A stretch of 64,000 nucleotides of DNA from an uncultured Lachnospiraceae bacterium (GTDB lineage Bacteria > Bacillota > Clostridia > Lachnospirales > Lachnospiraceae): positions 1 to 64,000 of the forward strand of contig CANOEC010000014.1 in the NCBI GenBank assembly GCA_947564735.1. The letters are read 5' to 3'. Made by a program: the position numbers and the translations under genes. The notes under the pieces are model-generated. The model worked only from the letters and a program-made list of their open reading frames with translations. It had not been told where the DNA came from and did not search any database. Shown in pieces: positions 34,189 to 43,962 of the stretch (within the stretch, counting starts at the first letter, position 1; each line of letters begins with the position of its first letter).

Positions 34189-35670
34189 CTACTGCTCGAG
34201 GTCTACTACATCCTGAGCTGCCTGTAAAGCTTCGTCAACAGAAACGCCGTTCTCGAGAACGTCATTCAATGTTACGTTACACATCTGTTCGTTGATTGTC
34301 GGGCTGATTCTTACAGTGTAAATCGTGCCGATATCATCTTTGATGCTATAAAGAACATCGTAAGGATAATTTCTGAAGAACTGATTGTACTGGTTGTTGT
34401 CATCATGTGCAAATGCATCATCATTCCAAAGTACTGTGTTACATACGTCGAATCCAAGGTTATCCCAGATTAACTGCTCACCTTCTTCGGACATCTTCGC
34501 CCAGCAAAGGAATTCAGAAGCAAGATCCTTGTCAACTGCCTGCTGTGTTACAACAGTACCTGTACCACCGATACCTACAGAACATTTCTGACCTGCTTCA
34601 AATACAGGACATTTCGCAATGTACCAGTTGCCTTTTTCTTCCGGCATATAGTTGGTGAAACGGCTCATGTACCACATAGCCTTCGGGAAGGATACGATAT
34701 TGTGGTCAAGGATATTCTGGAAGCCAGCCTCTAAGTCAACGTGTCCGTCAGGAGAAACCTGTGCAAGCCCACTATTAACCCAGTTCTGCTGCATGGTCAG
34801 CATCTTCTTTACAGAATCAAGCTGTACGTTTGCTGTACCACCAAAACCACCTGTCCAGTCTTCGCCATGCTCAGCCATGGAAATCCATAACCAGTCACAG
34901 CCTGCCGTATCAACGGATGTCCAGTATTTGCCTTCCGGATTGCCGATTGCTGCAAGATATTTCTCGCCGAGTGCCTGATAGTCATCCCATGTTACAACTG
35001 CGTCAACTTCTTCCTGCGTAATGCCTGCCTCTTCAAGAACAGCCATGTTGTAGTACATAACAGTTGCGCCTACATGGTAAGGAATACCATAATAATGTCC
35101 GTCAGAACCTGAATATACATCCATTCTTGCCTGTACCATTGTGTCTAAGTAAGGCGCTGCCATATCATCCTGAGGAACAAGCCATGTGTCAAGACCCTCG
35201 ATTACGTTCGGGAACTGACCAATCTCAACGTCACAGATATCAGGCGCACCTGTACCTGCTGTCAGAGATGTAAGTAACTTTGTATGCATGTCTGCATAAG
35301 GATATGTAGTACAGGTAATCTCGATTGTTCTGTCAGGATTCTGCTCATTCCATTTCTCAACCATGTTACCGTAATGCTGTCCGTGTAATTCTACGAATGT
35401 CCACATCTCCATATGCGTACCGTTGGGATCGCCAAAAGTACTTGTAGGAATCTCTTCCTCTGCTGCCGCATCGTCTGCCGGAGCCTCTTCCCCTGCATCT
35501 GCTGCGCCATCGTCTGCCGCGCCGTCGTCTGCCGGTGCTGCTGCGCCGTCATCTGTAGTTGCTGCTGCATCGCCGTCTGCTGCCGGAGCATCGCTGCCGC
35601 CGCCGCATCCTGCAAGTACTGAAGCAATCATTGTGACACTTAACAAAGTCGCCAATACTTTCTTTTTCAT
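34189..35670 (-). CDS. Extracellular sugar-binding lipoprotein of the arabinoside importer
   Basis: The 493-residue protein has a signal peptide with lipobox SVLAGCGGG (Cys about residue 22), an acidic low-complexity linker (Ala/Asp-rich, about residues 27-75) and a family 1 solute-binding fold with aromatic residues for sugar stacking (MWTFVELHGQHYG, YPYADMHTK). AAAGGAGGAAAAGG precedes the ATG at 35670. It is the first gene of the importer operon. Its promoter has a G9 tract in the spacer. The substrate is inferred from the GH51 and GH43 genes upstream. Confidence 0.9.
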   Translation of the reverse strand: MKKKVLATLLSVTMIASVLAGCGGGSDAPAADGDAAATTDDGAAAPADDGAADDGAADAGEEAPADDAAAEEEIPTSTFGDPNGTHMEMWTFVELHGQHYGNMVEKWNEQNPDRTIEITCTTYPYADMHTKLLTSLTAGTGAPDICDVEIGQFPNVIEGLDTWLVPQDDMAAPYLDTMVQARMDVYSGSDGHYYGIPYHVGATVMYYNMAVLEEAGITQEEVDAVVTWDDYQALGEKYLAAIGNPEGKYWTSVDTAGCDWLWISMAEHGEDWTGGFGGTANVQLDSVKKMLTMQQNWVNSGLAQVSPDGHVDLEAGFQNILDHNIVSFPKAMWYMSRFTNYMPEEKGNWYIAKCPVFEAGQKCSVGIGGTGTVVTQQAVDKDLASEFLCWAKMSEEGEQLIWDNLGFDVCNTVLWNDDAFAHDDNNQYNQFFRNYPYDVLYSIKDDIGTIYTVRISPTINEQMCNVTLNDVLENGVSVDEALQAAQDVVDLEQ

Positions 35671-35883
35671 TCCTTTTCCTCCTTTTATAAATGAAAAAAT
35701 AATGTTCGACATCCGGTCAAAATAGTAAAGTGACGAAAGGACAACTTAACAATTAAACTAATTTAGCTAATTATATAAAGCTGTTACTTTGCCAAATAAA
35801 TGTATGCAATTTTACTCTCGCTACCACCCAGCATTTAAGCAACTTGCATATTTTTTCTTGTCTGACCGTTGTCTTATGTCCAT

Positions 35884-35913
35884 ATTGTACAATACCCCCC
35901 CCCAATACGTCAA
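35884..35913 (-). promoter_or_regulatory. Candidate promoter with a G9 tract in its spacer
   Basis: On the minus strand TTGACG (-35, 35908-35913) and TACAAT (-10, 35884-35889) are 18 bases apart, and nine consecutive G residues (35895-35903) lie in the spacer. Slippage in the tract would change the spacing and so promoter strength. The rest of the gap 35714-35978 is A/T-rich and holds no gene. Confidence 0.6.
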
Positions 35914-35978
35914 TACCTTTTTTGAAACATTTTATATCTTTTTAGACTGTTTTAGATTTTTCTAAACATTTTAGGTTG

Positions 35979-36254
35979 TCATAAAATATTTATGCTCTTC
36001 CATTTGTCATACGGGCATCCGTTTTTACGTATAGCGGCACGCAGCTCTACATAGCATCCGCACGCCCGGCACATACCATCCGCCAAAAGATCGCATTCTT
36101 TGCACAGAGAAAGCCGCTCTTCGTAAAGCGGCTTCTCAACTTTTATCTCATCATCCAAATTGGCGATATAGGTATGCAGATTCTCGAAATACGCGTCTTT
36201 ATCCATGTCCCTTGTCAGACATTTGCGGCAGATGCGTTTTGTCTCTATCTCCAT
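35979..36254 (-). CDS. DUF6171-family cysteine-rich protein
   Basis: The 91-residue protein has an N-terminal CRKCL motif, a central helical segment and a C-terminal cysteine cluster CKECDLLADGMCRACGCYVE, suggesting zinc binding. It matches the small DUF6171 family of Clostridia, which has no known function. It lies between the GH51 gene and the importer operon; the G-tract promoter follows it. AAAGGCG-type purines precede the start. Confidence 0.75.
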   Translation of the reverse strand: MEIETKRICRKCLTRDMDKDAYFENLHTYIANLDDEIKVEKPLYEERLSLCKECDLLADGMCRACGCYVELRAAIRKNGCPYDKWKSINIL

Positions 36255-36351
36255 ATCTTACATACACGCCTTTCCTTATCCTCAAGTCAGCACTCCGCCG
36301 CAAGCATGGCTGTTTTCCACATTGCCCGCGGGAATAAACTGCTCCGCCCAA

Positions 36352-37875
36352 TTACTTCGTCTTGATGCGCAGGCTGATGACACTGCACGCCGGCGCCGTT
36401 AAGCAGATTGTGCCATCCTTCATCTCATAGGAATCAAATACCTGCTCTTTTACATTCTCCGGCTCGTCAAAAGTATTGTGCGCGTGCATCTCCTGATGCA
36501 GAATAGCCCCATCAATCTGTTCCGGAATACTCTCTGCCAGCGCAATCTCCACCGGTACATCCTCCGTCACCGACAGATTGCTGAGGGTTACATTGATATA
36601 TCCCTGCGCATCTACCGATACGGATTCACTCAGAAGCGGCACCTGATACTCCTCTTCTTCGCCAATCATCTGATTGCCTTCAATATAGCTGTCCACAAGC
36701 TCTGCATCCTGATGATTCTTGTACATGCGGAATACATAGTAGGTCGGTGTGAGAATCATCTTCGCACCTTCGGTCAGAATCACGGCCTGCAGCACATTGA
36801 CCATCTGTGCGATACATGCCATTTTCACGCGGTCGCAGTGCTTATTGAAAATATTCAGTGTCAGACCGGCAACAAGCGCATCGCGCATGGTGTTCTGCTG
36901 GTATAAGAAGCCCGGATTGGTTCCCGGTTCCACCGTAAACCAGCAGCCCCATTCATCGACAATCATGCCAATCTTTTTATCCGGGTCATACTGATCCATG
37001 ATTGCACCATGACGGTTAATCAGCTCTTCCATATAGGCAGCCTTTGCCATCGTCTTATACCATGTTTTCTCATCAAATTCAGTAGCGCTTCCCTTCACCT
37101 TCCATCCTTCCGGGTGCACATAGTAGTGCAGTGACAGTCCGTCCATGAATCCACCCGGACCAAACTCAATATCCGGCTGCGGCTGTGCGAAACAGGTCTT
37201 CAAAACGCCCTCTGTCCAGAAATAATCTGCCACGTTCGCCCCACAACATATCTTCTGAATTGGTGCGGTATGGTCGTAATGTCTGACATAAGTCTGGTAT
37301 CTTCTGTAAAGATTCGCATAATATTCCGGCGTCATATTGCCGCCGCATCCCCAGTTCTCATTGCCAACCCCGAAATAGTCAATCTTCCACGGCTTCTCAT
37401 GTCCGTTTTTCTTTCTTAAATCCGCCATCGGTGAAACACCGTTAAACGTGATGTATTCCACCCACTCGCTCATCTCCTGCACGGTGCCGCTGCCCACATT
37501 GCCATTGACATAGGTTTTACAGCCCAACTGCTCGCACAGTTCAAAAAATTCATGCGTTCCGAAGCTGTTATCTTCCACCACGCCGCCCCAGTGCGTATTA
37601 ATCATTTTCTTGCGGTTTTCCTTCGGTCCGATGCCGTCCATCCAGTGATACTCATCCGCAAAACAACCGCCGGGCCAGCGGAGTACCGGAATCTTCATGT
37701 CTTTTAACGCATCAACCACATCTTTTCGCATACCGTTCACATTAGGAATCTCAGAATCCTCCCCCACATACAGCCCTTCATAAATACATCTCCCAAGATG
37801 TTCCGAGAAATGACCGTATATCTCAGCGTTGATGTGTCCCTTCTTGTTTTTCTCATTAATAAATAATTTCGCCAT
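36352..37875 (-). CDS. abfA: Alpha-L-arabinofuranosidase, GH51
   Basis: This 507-residue cytoplasmic enzyme removes L-arabinofuranosyl groups from arabino- and arabinoxylo-oligosaccharides. GH51 features: [40 protein letters not shown], acid/base Glu173 in [11 protein letters not shown], and nucleophile Glu308 in VDEWGCWF. Length is normal for the family and there is no signal peptide, so it acts on imported sugars. It follows the GH43 gene and precedes the importer. AAGGTAG lies upstream of the start. Confidence 0.95.
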   Translation of the reverse strand: MAKLFINEKNKKGHINAEIYGHFSEHLGRCIYEGLYVGEDSEIPNVNGMRKDVVDALKDMKIPVLRWPGGCFADEYHWMDGIGPKENRKKMINTHWGGVVEDNSFGTHEFFELCEQLGCKTYVNGNVGSGTVQEMSEWVEYITFNGVSPMADLRKKNGHEKPWKIDYFGVGNENWGCGGNMTPEYYANLYRRYQTYVRHYDHTAPIQKICCGANVADYFWTEGVLKTCFAQPQPDIEFGPGGFMDGLSLHYYVHPEGWKVKGSATEFDEKTWYKTMAKAAYMEELINRHGAIMDQYDPDKKIGMIVDEWGCWFTVEPGTNPGFLYQQNTMRDALVAGLTLNIFNKHCDRVKMACIAQMVNVLQAVILTEGAKMILTPTYYVFRMYKNHQDAELVDSYIEGNQMIGEEEEYQVPLLSESVSVDAQGYINVTLSNLSVTEDVPVEIALAESIPEQIDGAILHQEMHAHNTFDEPENVKEQVFDSYEMKDGTICLTAPACSVISLRIKTK

Positions 37876-37966
37876 ACTTTTACTCTGCTACCTTTCTTTT
37901 TATATTTGCCGTTTTCTTTTTCTTCCCCTTCGACACATTCCTATCCACTGTTTCCTCTATGTATCT

Positions 37967-38926
37967 TTAGAAATGAAAATCAGGTCTGCCATCCTTCCAG
38001 CCAAATTTCATCAGCATTGCATGACGATTCGGATTGTAGAGCGGGTCGCCGACAATCTCCGTCTCTGTCCTCGCATGATAAACCAGAATATCATTGCCCT
38101 CTTCGTCCACGGTAAAGCTGTTGTGTCCCGGACCGTATGTTCCAACGGACGCATCCGACTGAAGCACCGGGTATCTCTCTTTACGCCATGACAAAGGATC
38201 CAAAAGATCGGCATCTTCATCCGCCGTCAACATTCCCATACAATACGCTACTCCGGTCTCCGAAGCAGAATATGTCATGAAAATCTTACCGTTTCGCTTG
38301 AGTACGGCGGGACCCTCATTCACCCAGAATCCTACCCGCTCCCAGTCATAGTCCGGCGTCGTCAGGAGCACCTGCACTGTCTTCAACTGATACGGCGTCT
38401 CCAGTTCACCGATATAGAGATTGGAAACCTGTTTCCCTACGCCAACCTTCTCTGCCCAGATATAGTACCACCTGCCCTTGTTCTCAAACACGGTGGCATC
38501 CAGCGAAAACCCTTCAAAAGAAAATTCATCTTCCGGCGCCCTTCTCATCTTGCCTTTCTCCACCCATGTACCGGTCATCGGGTCATCATCCTTACACTCA
38601 AGTACATAAGGTCTGATTGCCCATACATCATCCTTGTCGCCGCCCGCATAGTATATGTACCATGCCCCGTCTATATAGTGCAATTCCGGCGCCCAGATAT
38701 GACAGCTCATAATACCAGATTCATGTTTGTGCCATATCTCGACTTCTTCGGCGTCTGCAAGCCCTGCAAGCGTATCAGACTTGCGGAGCACAATTCCGTC
38801 ATAGGCAGGCACGGAGGCGGTAAAATAATAACTCCCGTCCGAGTGTCTGTATACATACGGATCTGCTCTCTGCATAATCCATGGCTTGTTGTAAATCAGC
38901 TCTTTTCCATTACCCATTTTGTCCAC
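37967..38926 (-). CDS. GH43-family arabinosidase/xylosidase
   Basis: The 319-residue five-bladed beta-propeller glycosidase has general base Asp22 in QRADPYVYR, pKa-modulating Asp143 in FSLDATVF and general acid Glu204 in WVNEGPAVLK. No signal peptide is seen, so it is intracellular. The GH43 family includes arabinofuranosidases and beta-xylosidases; co-location with GH51 favours action on arabinose-bearing oligosaccharides. It is first in the GH43-GH51 unit, and its promoter lies in the divergent region 38927-39091. Confidence 0.9.
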   Translation of the reverse strand: MDKMGNGKELIYNKPWIMQRADPYVYRHSDGSYYFTASVPAYDGIVLRKSDTLAGLADAEEVEIWHKHESGIMSCHIWAPELHYIDGAWYIYYAGGDKDDVWAIRPYVLECKDDDPMTGTWVEKGKMRRAPEDEFSFEGFSLDATVFENKGRWYYIWAEKVGVGKQVSNLYIGELETPYQLKTVQVLLTTPDYDWERVGFWVNEGPAVLKRNGKIFMTYSASETGVAYCMGMLTADEDADLLDPLSWRKERYPVLQSDASVGTYGPGHNSFTVDEEGNDILVYHARTETEIVGDPLYNPNRHAMLMKFGWKDGRPDFHF

Positions 38927-39091
38927 ACTCCCATATTTTTTAATATTTATAAAATATTTTAATCATAACTAAATTATATTTGATTATCACTGATAAAGCA
39001 ACCTGTATTTTTCATTTTAAACAAAGTTATCCTATTTTTCATCTAAAATATAGGCACTTTTACGGTTTTACCGTTTGTATAGCTTTGTCCG

Positions 39092-39120
39092 CTGACAATT
39101 TGCCATCCGATACATACTAT
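39092..39120 (+). promoter_or_regulatory. Promoter of the C26 hydrolase gene
   Basis: CTGACA (39092-39097) and TACTAT (39115-39120) have a 17-base spacer; the gene's GGAGG ribosome site follows 20 bases later. Confidence 0.55.
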
Positions 39121-39153
39121 ATAGTAACATCATCCGTCCGGAGGAACTGATTT

Positions 39154-39795
39154 ATGTCTTCTCCTTTCATCGCAATTGTGGGACGCGCCAAGGACACCGT
39201 TAACTATGAAAGGGCGATGCACCGGCTGAATATCCCCTGCTTTACCACACTTAGCATTGAACAATCAGAGCACGCCACTCATTTGCTTCTGCCCGGCGGC
39301 GGCGATATCACCCCTGCTTTTTTCGGTCAAATCAACTACGGATCCCACAACATTGACACAGAACTGGACATCTTGCAAATACAGGCATTTTCCTCATTTA
39401 TGGTGCAAAAAAAACCCGTACTCGGCATCTGCAAAGGACTTCAGATTATCAATGTGCAACTGGGCGGTACCATCCGGCAGCACATCGACACTGCTTCCAC
39501 ACACATGTGGAACGGCGCAGACAAACATCACTATGTCTACCACAGCGGTACAGACCTCAGCGACTTCTTCTATCAGCTCTACGGCACCAGCACGCGCGTA
39601 AACTCCGCTCACCATCAGGCAGTTGACCGATTAGGACGCGGTCTTCTCCCCGTATGCCGCGCCGGGGACGGCACCATCGAAGGCATCCAGCATACAGTCC
39701 TTCCCATTATCGCCGTACAATGGCATCCCGAACGTATCATGGATGAGGGCGGTGAACAGCTCCTTGCCTGTTTCACAGATATGAAAGCCATGTAA
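39154..39795 (+). CDS. Class I glutamine amidotransferase-like hydrolase (peptidase C26 / PuuD-like)
   Basis: The 213-residue protein has the gamma-glutamyl hydrolase fold: LLLPGGGDITP, nucleophile Cys93 in LGICKGLQIIN, AHHQAV and the His-Glu pair IAVQWHPE. PuuD and related enzymes cleave gamma-glutamyl bonds such as gamma-glutamyl-GABA. The triad residues are present. The gene stands alone, so the physiological substrate is unknown. GGAGGAAC precedes the start. Confidence 0.88.
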   Translation: MSSPFIAIVGRAKDTVNYERAMHRLNIPCFTTLSIEQSEHATHLLLPGGGDITPAFFGQINYGSHNIDTELDILQIQAFSSFMVQKKPVLGICKGLQIINVQLGGTIRQHIDTASTHMWNGADKHHYVYHSGTDLSDFFYQLYGTSTRVNSAHHQAVDRLGRGLLPVCRAGDGTIEGIQHTVLPIIAVQWHPERIMDEGGEQLLACFTDMKAM

Positions 39796-39806
39796 ATATA
39801 ACACTG

Positions 39807-40970
39807 CTATTTCATGAACATCTGCTCCAACTGAACAATGCCCTGTTCAAACTTCTCCCTCTGCTGCTCATTCCTGCTCCTCATCCGTTCCTTCATATGA
39901 AGAGAAATGATTTCAAACAGAGATTTCATAATCCGGATAATTGCTTTACGTGTCTGTGGGTCAATCTCCTTGAGCGCAGCGCCAATCTTGTGTATACTCT
40001 GAAACCAGTTTGCCGTGAAATCAATCAGATTATCCGTCTCCGACGCGAGAATCACCTGATACAATGTATCCGAAAATGTGCGCACCTGTTCCTGCGAAAG
40101 CGAAAGTATCCATTGGTTCAACGCCTCGTCCATGAACTTTCGTCCCGCATACAGCTCATTGACTATCTTGAAATGTTCCTCTTTCACCAGCCATGTGTAC
40201 GGATTATGCTGTGCCAAACCAATCGTCTTACTCTCCACCACGCGGTATGTGCCATCCGAATATAAAAGCATCCCCACCAACGATGAATGCGGTATTGTCT
40301 TATGGATTCTGTCCACAATCTCGTCGTAGTATCCCCTCGCTCTTACCTCCGGTCGGAATCCCGGTCCGTCATGGTCATAAATTGCGAGAATACGGCTGCG
40401 CACCTGCGCGTCACAGTTCATACTTGCGTAAGTTGCCAGATTACCGCCTTTGGAATGACCGCCAACATAAAACGGTCCCTCAATGTCTTCCGCCACGCGG
40501 TTTAAATAGTCCACACTCATCCGCTGTCCCGGGACCGGTTCGGAAAAGGCAAGATTCAAGTCCTCTTTCCACCCCACAATCGACTCGTCCGTTCCGCGGT
40601 ACGCCACGTAACAGACGCCGTTTGGCAGGCGGAACGTCACTGCCGAAAACTGGGTCTCGTTCTCAAGGTCAATTAGGTTTACATAATTATAAATCTTCAT
40701 GCCGCCAAACCGCTTGCTTTGGCTCAGTCCCAGAAACAACGCCGTATTGTCCTCCCGATAACGTTCATCCGCATACAGATGGTCATAATCCTTATGCTCC
40801 ATCATTTCCTGCAGTCCTGCCATCGGTCTTTCTTCCCCTACTGACGGTGCAAAATCATCAAACTTCAAATAAGCAAACTGGCTCAGCGCCAGACTGTCCA
40901 CCTCGCTAAACGGCATCTCATCCAGTGTGTAGTCACCGTAATTTTTCAGATAATCTATGATCGTCCCCAT
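39807..40970 (-). CDS. DUF2974 / Mbeg1-like alpha/beta-hydrolase
   Basis: This 387-residue lipase-like protein has YVAYRGTDESIVGWKEDLNL and the nucleophile elbow GGHSKGGNLATYAS, followed by IYDHDGPGFRP. The family (DUF2974, Mbeg1-like) is found in Firmicutes without a defined substrate. The C-terminal roughly 70 residues form a charged helical tail (MKERMRSRNEQQREKFEQGI). There is no signal peptide. Its leader contains a 15-bp tandem repeat shared with the end of the upstream gene. Confidence 0.82.
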   Translation of the reverse strand: MGTIIDYLKNYGDYTLDEMPFSEVDSLALSQFAYLKFDDFAPSVGEERPMAGLQEMMEHKDYDHLYADERYREDNTALFLGLSQSKRFGGMKIYNYVNLIDLENETQFSAVTFRLPNGVCYVAYRGTDESIVGWKEDLNLAFSEPVPGQRMSVDYLNRVAEDIEGPFYVGGHSKGGNLATYASMNCDAQVRSRILAIYDHDGPGFRPEVRARGYYDEIVDRIHKTIPHSSLVGMLLYSDGTYRVVESKTIGLAQHNPYTWLVKEEHFKIVNELYAGRKFMDEALNQWILSLSQEQVRTFSDTLYQVILASETDNLIDFTANWFQSIHKIGAALKEIDPQTRKAIIRIMKSLFEIISLHMKERMRSRNEQQREKFEQGIVQLEQMFMK

Positions 40971-40979
40971 ACCGCCACC

Positions 40980-41079
40980 ATATCCTGTTCCCTTATATTC
41001 TGTTCTTATATATTCTGTTCTTATATATCCTCTTCTTAATAATTCTCTTCTTTGTATATTCTCTTCTTTTATATTCTGG
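40980..41079. repeat. 15-bp tandem repeat, about five copies
   Basis: Units TATATTCTGTTCTTA at 40994-41008 and 41009-41023 are identical; 41024-41038, 41039-41053 and 41055-41069 are diverged copies, with partial units at both ends. The array spans the gap between two minus-strand genes and includes the stop codon of the NA37-type gene at 41069. Confidence 0.8.
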
Positions 41080-42094
41080 CTTCCAGATGCTCGATATTCT
41101 TAATCAGCACCGAAATTGTTCCATCCGGATTCGTAATAAATTCCACGCTTTTCGGATTCTTATACTGTTCCATCGGTATCTTGATTTCGATTCCCGTGTC
41201 GGTATACAAATGTTGGTTCTGATATTTTCGTACCGTGTTTTCGCTCTGCGGCTGTATCTGCTCTTTCACCATATCATACTTTTCCATCTTATCCTGAAAA
41301 GCTACTTTTAATTCCGGCTGTTCATCAAATATTTTTTCCGCCAGCTCTTCCACCACAAAACCGCCCTTCTCTTCGATTTCTTCCTGAATAATGCTTTTGG
41401 CGCGCATCTGTTTCTCGAAACGTTCCGTTTCATTATATCCTTCCTTCTGTATGCTCTCCACCGCCTTACTCACGATGGCAAGCTTGGACTTATGTGACAG
41501 ATGCGCACTGCATTTTAGGAAGAGAAATGAAAAGTAGTTTGTTTTTTCCCCATTCACATCGTATTTTTTCTCGATTACCCACAGGGCAAGATCGTCCAGA
41601 CGGATGACCGCCGCCTCCGTCAGCCGCTGGCTCTCCGAGGGAAGAATCGACTTATGCCTGATAATCTCATTGCTGTTGCCCTCACCGTCCTCAAGCGCCA
41701 TCGTCCTGTGGGTATAGAGCGATTTGTAATTCATCTTCAGAAGCGCCAGATATTCGTCCTCGCCTTCCTTGAAGCGAACCACCATCAAATCCGCCGGCGG
41801 AATGTCAATATTGCTGCTCATAATCTCATACAGCATCGCCGCAATATCCTTGCTGACCGCTACAAATTCTTCATCCGCATAGGAATTAAGCATCTGATAG
41901 ACTTCTGATTCCTCCTTATAGAATCTGCATTCCTTCGCATCATCCCCGGAGCTTACTTTCGCGATATGCTCCTTTAAAAAATCGGCAATCTCCGAACCAT
42001 ATTCCAGTTCCGTATCCGACAGCACCGGCATACCAATCGTAGAATCCAGAATGTGTACGATTACGTGTTTGATTCTGATATCTTCTTTATTCAT
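41069..42094 (-). CDS. Nucleoid-associated protein, NA37/NdpA family
   Basis: The 341-residue protein has the family N-terminus IKHVIVHILDSTIGMPVLSD and the conserved central FLFLKCSAHLSHKSKLAIVS region. NA37/YejK proteins bind the nucleoid; the Pseudomonas and E. coli forms are DNA-binding proteins of unclear role. The product is cytoplasmic with no membrane segment. The 124-residue gene upstream lies 58 bases away and is probably co-transcribed. The last codons lie within the tandem repeat. Confidence 0.85.
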   Translation of the reverse strand: MNKEDIRIKHVIVHILDSTIGMPVLSDTELEYGSEIADFLKEHIAKVSSGDDAKECRFYKEESEVYQMLNSYADEEFVAVSKDIAAMLYEIMSSNIDIPPADLMVVRFKEGEDEYLALLKMNYKSLYTHRTMALEDGEGNSNEIIRHKSILPSESQRLTEAAVIRLDDLALWVIEKKYDVNGEKTNYFSFLFLKCSAHLSHKSKLAIVSKAVESIQKEGYNETERFEKQMRAKSIIQEEIEEKGGFVVEELAEKIFDEQPELKVAFQDKMEKYDMVKEQIQPQSENTVRKYQNQHLYTDTGIEIKIPMEQYKNPKSVEFITNPDGTISVLIKNIEHLEARI

Positions 42095-42152
42095 CGCATG
42101 TTTCTCCTGTTCTTTCCCTTTTGTCTGATTCGGGCATAAGCAATCAAACGAT

Positions 42153-42527
42153 TCAGTTATACTTTCCGGGATAGTCAGTTCCCGTCTCGGTCTGCATTAA
42201 GTTTACATAATATTCCGTGTTCTGCTCCATTTTAAGCATGGTATCAAATGCCATCAGCAACATTTTATCCCCGTTATTCTTCATATCATCTTTGCCTCTG
42301 TCCATCTGCGCCTTAAAATGGTCCATCTGCCAGACCATAATGTCCACCACACTGTATCCTGCCACTTTATATGCACAGAGAAACTGCTGGTGCTCCAGAT
42401 AATATAAATATTCCCTATATATCCCTTCCGACTGTCCAAGCATCTGCCAGAAATTCTGCAGAAACGCTTCATCTTCTCCCGCATAATAGCACAAAGCCTT
42501 TGCCCACTCATACGCTCTTTCTTCCAT
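42153..42527 (-). CDS. Small acidic protein of unknown function
   Basis: The 124-residue helical protein (YEWAKALCYYAGEDEAFLQN, then many aromatic residues) has no membrane helix and no motif I recognise. It lies immediately upstream of the NA37-type gene on the same strand, so a related role is plausible but unproven. The DNA divergent from it toward 42638 carries the promoter of the symporter gene. Confidence 0.65.
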   Translation of the reverse strand: MEERAYEWAKALCYYAGEDEAFLQNFWQMLGQSEGIYREYLYYLEHQQFLCAYKVAGYSVVDIMVWQMDHFKAQMDRGKDDMKNNGDKMLLMAFDTMLKMEQNTEYYVNLMQTETGTDYPGKYN

Positions 42528-42637
42528 AATAAAATACGCTCTCTTTCTCTCCCGATTTCCCTTACTTACAGTTCTTTTTGCCGCCTTCGCACTATATAAT
42601 ATGATATCAGTAATCTTTTCACAGAAAGCGGCATTTC

Positions 42638-43933
42638 ATGACGATATTAGAACAACTCAATGACTTTATCTGGGGTATGCCCCTTCTCGTCCTCCTGCTC
42701 GGGACGCATATTTATTTTACCATAAAATTGCATTTTCCACAGCGCAATCTTCTCTATGCGCTGAAACTCTCTTTTGGCAAAGCAGAAAATACGGGCATGA
42801 ATCTCTCGCCCTTCTCCGCACTTGCCACCACCCTTGCCGCCACCCTTGGCACCGGTAATATCATAGGCGTTTCCACCGCCGTAGCGCTGGGCGGACCGGG
42901 GGCTGTCTTCTGGTGCTGGATTACCGGTATCCTCGGCATGGCTACCGCCTACAGCGAATGTTACTTAAGTGTATTGTACCGCAGCCGGAGCAAAGATGGT
43001 ACCTACAAAGGCGGTCCAATGTATGTTCTGAAAAATGGTTTACATAATAATTTCCTCGGTGGAATGTACGCATTCTGCACATTGATTGCTGCTTTCGGCG
43101 TAGGCTGCACCACACAGGCAAATTCCGTCTCTCAGGCAGCCGCGGAATCTTTCCGCCTGTCGCCCCATCTTGTCGGAATCACACTTGCATTCTTAACCGG
43201 ACTGGTAATTCTGGGCGGCATGAAAAGCATCGCTAACCTGTGCGAACGCACGGTTCCCGCCATCAGCTTTGTCTATCTGTTCGGCTGCGGGCTGCTGTTA
43301 ATTCTCTATCGAAGCGTTTTACCTGACGCCTGCCTGCTCATCATAAAAGAGGCGTTCTCCTTCACCTCCATAGCCGGAGGCATTACCGGCGCCGCCTTAC
43401 AACGTGCCGTGCGCTACGGCATCGCCAGAGGGCTGTTTACCAATGAAGCCGGCATCGGCACCTCCGCCATTGCCGCCGCTGCCTCCCATGTCAACGAACC
43501 GCGCATTCAAGCGTATGTATCCATGACCGCCGTATTCTGGGATACCGTGGTGATGTGCCTGATTACCGGACTGGTCGTCGTCTCCAACATGCTCTATGAT
43601 CCCGCCTCCGTCACCGGTGTAAAGGAGACCGGTCTGACTGCCGCCGCGTTCAACCACCTGCCCTATGTTGGCGACGCTTTTCTGACAATCTCGCTTGCCG
43701 CCTTTGCCGTCACAACCTTGATCGGCTGGTCCTATTTTGGAGAAAAAGCAACGGAATACCTTGTAGGAACAAAAGGTATTCCGCTCTATAAACTTGCTTA
43801 TATCCTGATGATTTACCTCGGCGCTATCATACCCATGCATCTTGTCTGGGAAAGCACCGACCTCATCAACGCGCTCATGGTATTCCCTAATGTGCTTGCG
43901 CTGTACTGCCTAAGAGACAAAATCAAATCGTAG
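42638..43933 (+). CDS. Sodium:alanine/glycine symporter (AGCS family)
   Basis: The 431-residue membrane transporter has about ten helices and AGCS signatures GTGNIIGVSTAVALGGPGAVFW, split here as GTGNIIGVSTAV and GGPGAVFW, plus GLFTNEAGIGTSAIAAAA. It imports alanine or glycine with sodium. Length is near the lower end for the family, with the C-terminal helix ending ... ALYCLRDKIKS. The gene is monocistronic with a T/A-rich promoter region. Confidence 0.92.
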   Translation: MTILEQLNDFIWGMPLLVLLLGTHIYFTIKLHFPQRNLLYALKLSFGKAENTGMNLSPFSALATTLAATLGTGNIIGVSTAVALGGPGAVFWCWITGILGMATAYSECYLSVLYRSRSKDGTYKGGPMYVLKNGLHNNFLGGMYAFCTLIAAFGVGCTTQANSVSQAAAESFRLSPHLVGITLAFLTGLVILGGMKSIANLCERTVPAISFVYLFGCGLLLILYRSVLPDACLLIIKEAFSFTSIAGGITGAALQRAVRYGIARGLFTNEAGIGTSAIAAAASHVNEPRIQAYVSMTAVFWDTVVMCLITGLVVVSNMLYDPASVTGVKETGLTAAAFNHLPYVGDAFLTISLAAFAVTTLIGWSYFGEKATEYLVGTKGIPLYKLAYILMIYLGAIIPMHLVWESTDLINALMVFPNVLALYCLRDKIKS

Positions 43934-43962
43934 GCTTAAGTCTGCATCTGAATCTGCGTCCG

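Noticed and set aside
35895-35903. G9 tract as a simple sequencing artefact
   Set aside because: A tract of nine flanked by well-matched promoter boxes is credible. Length uncertainty is possible, so raw reads should decide, but there is no reason to discard it.
40980-41079. CRISPR array at the tandem repeat
   Set aside because: The units are contiguous 15-mers without unique spacers, and no cas genes are present anywhere in the window.
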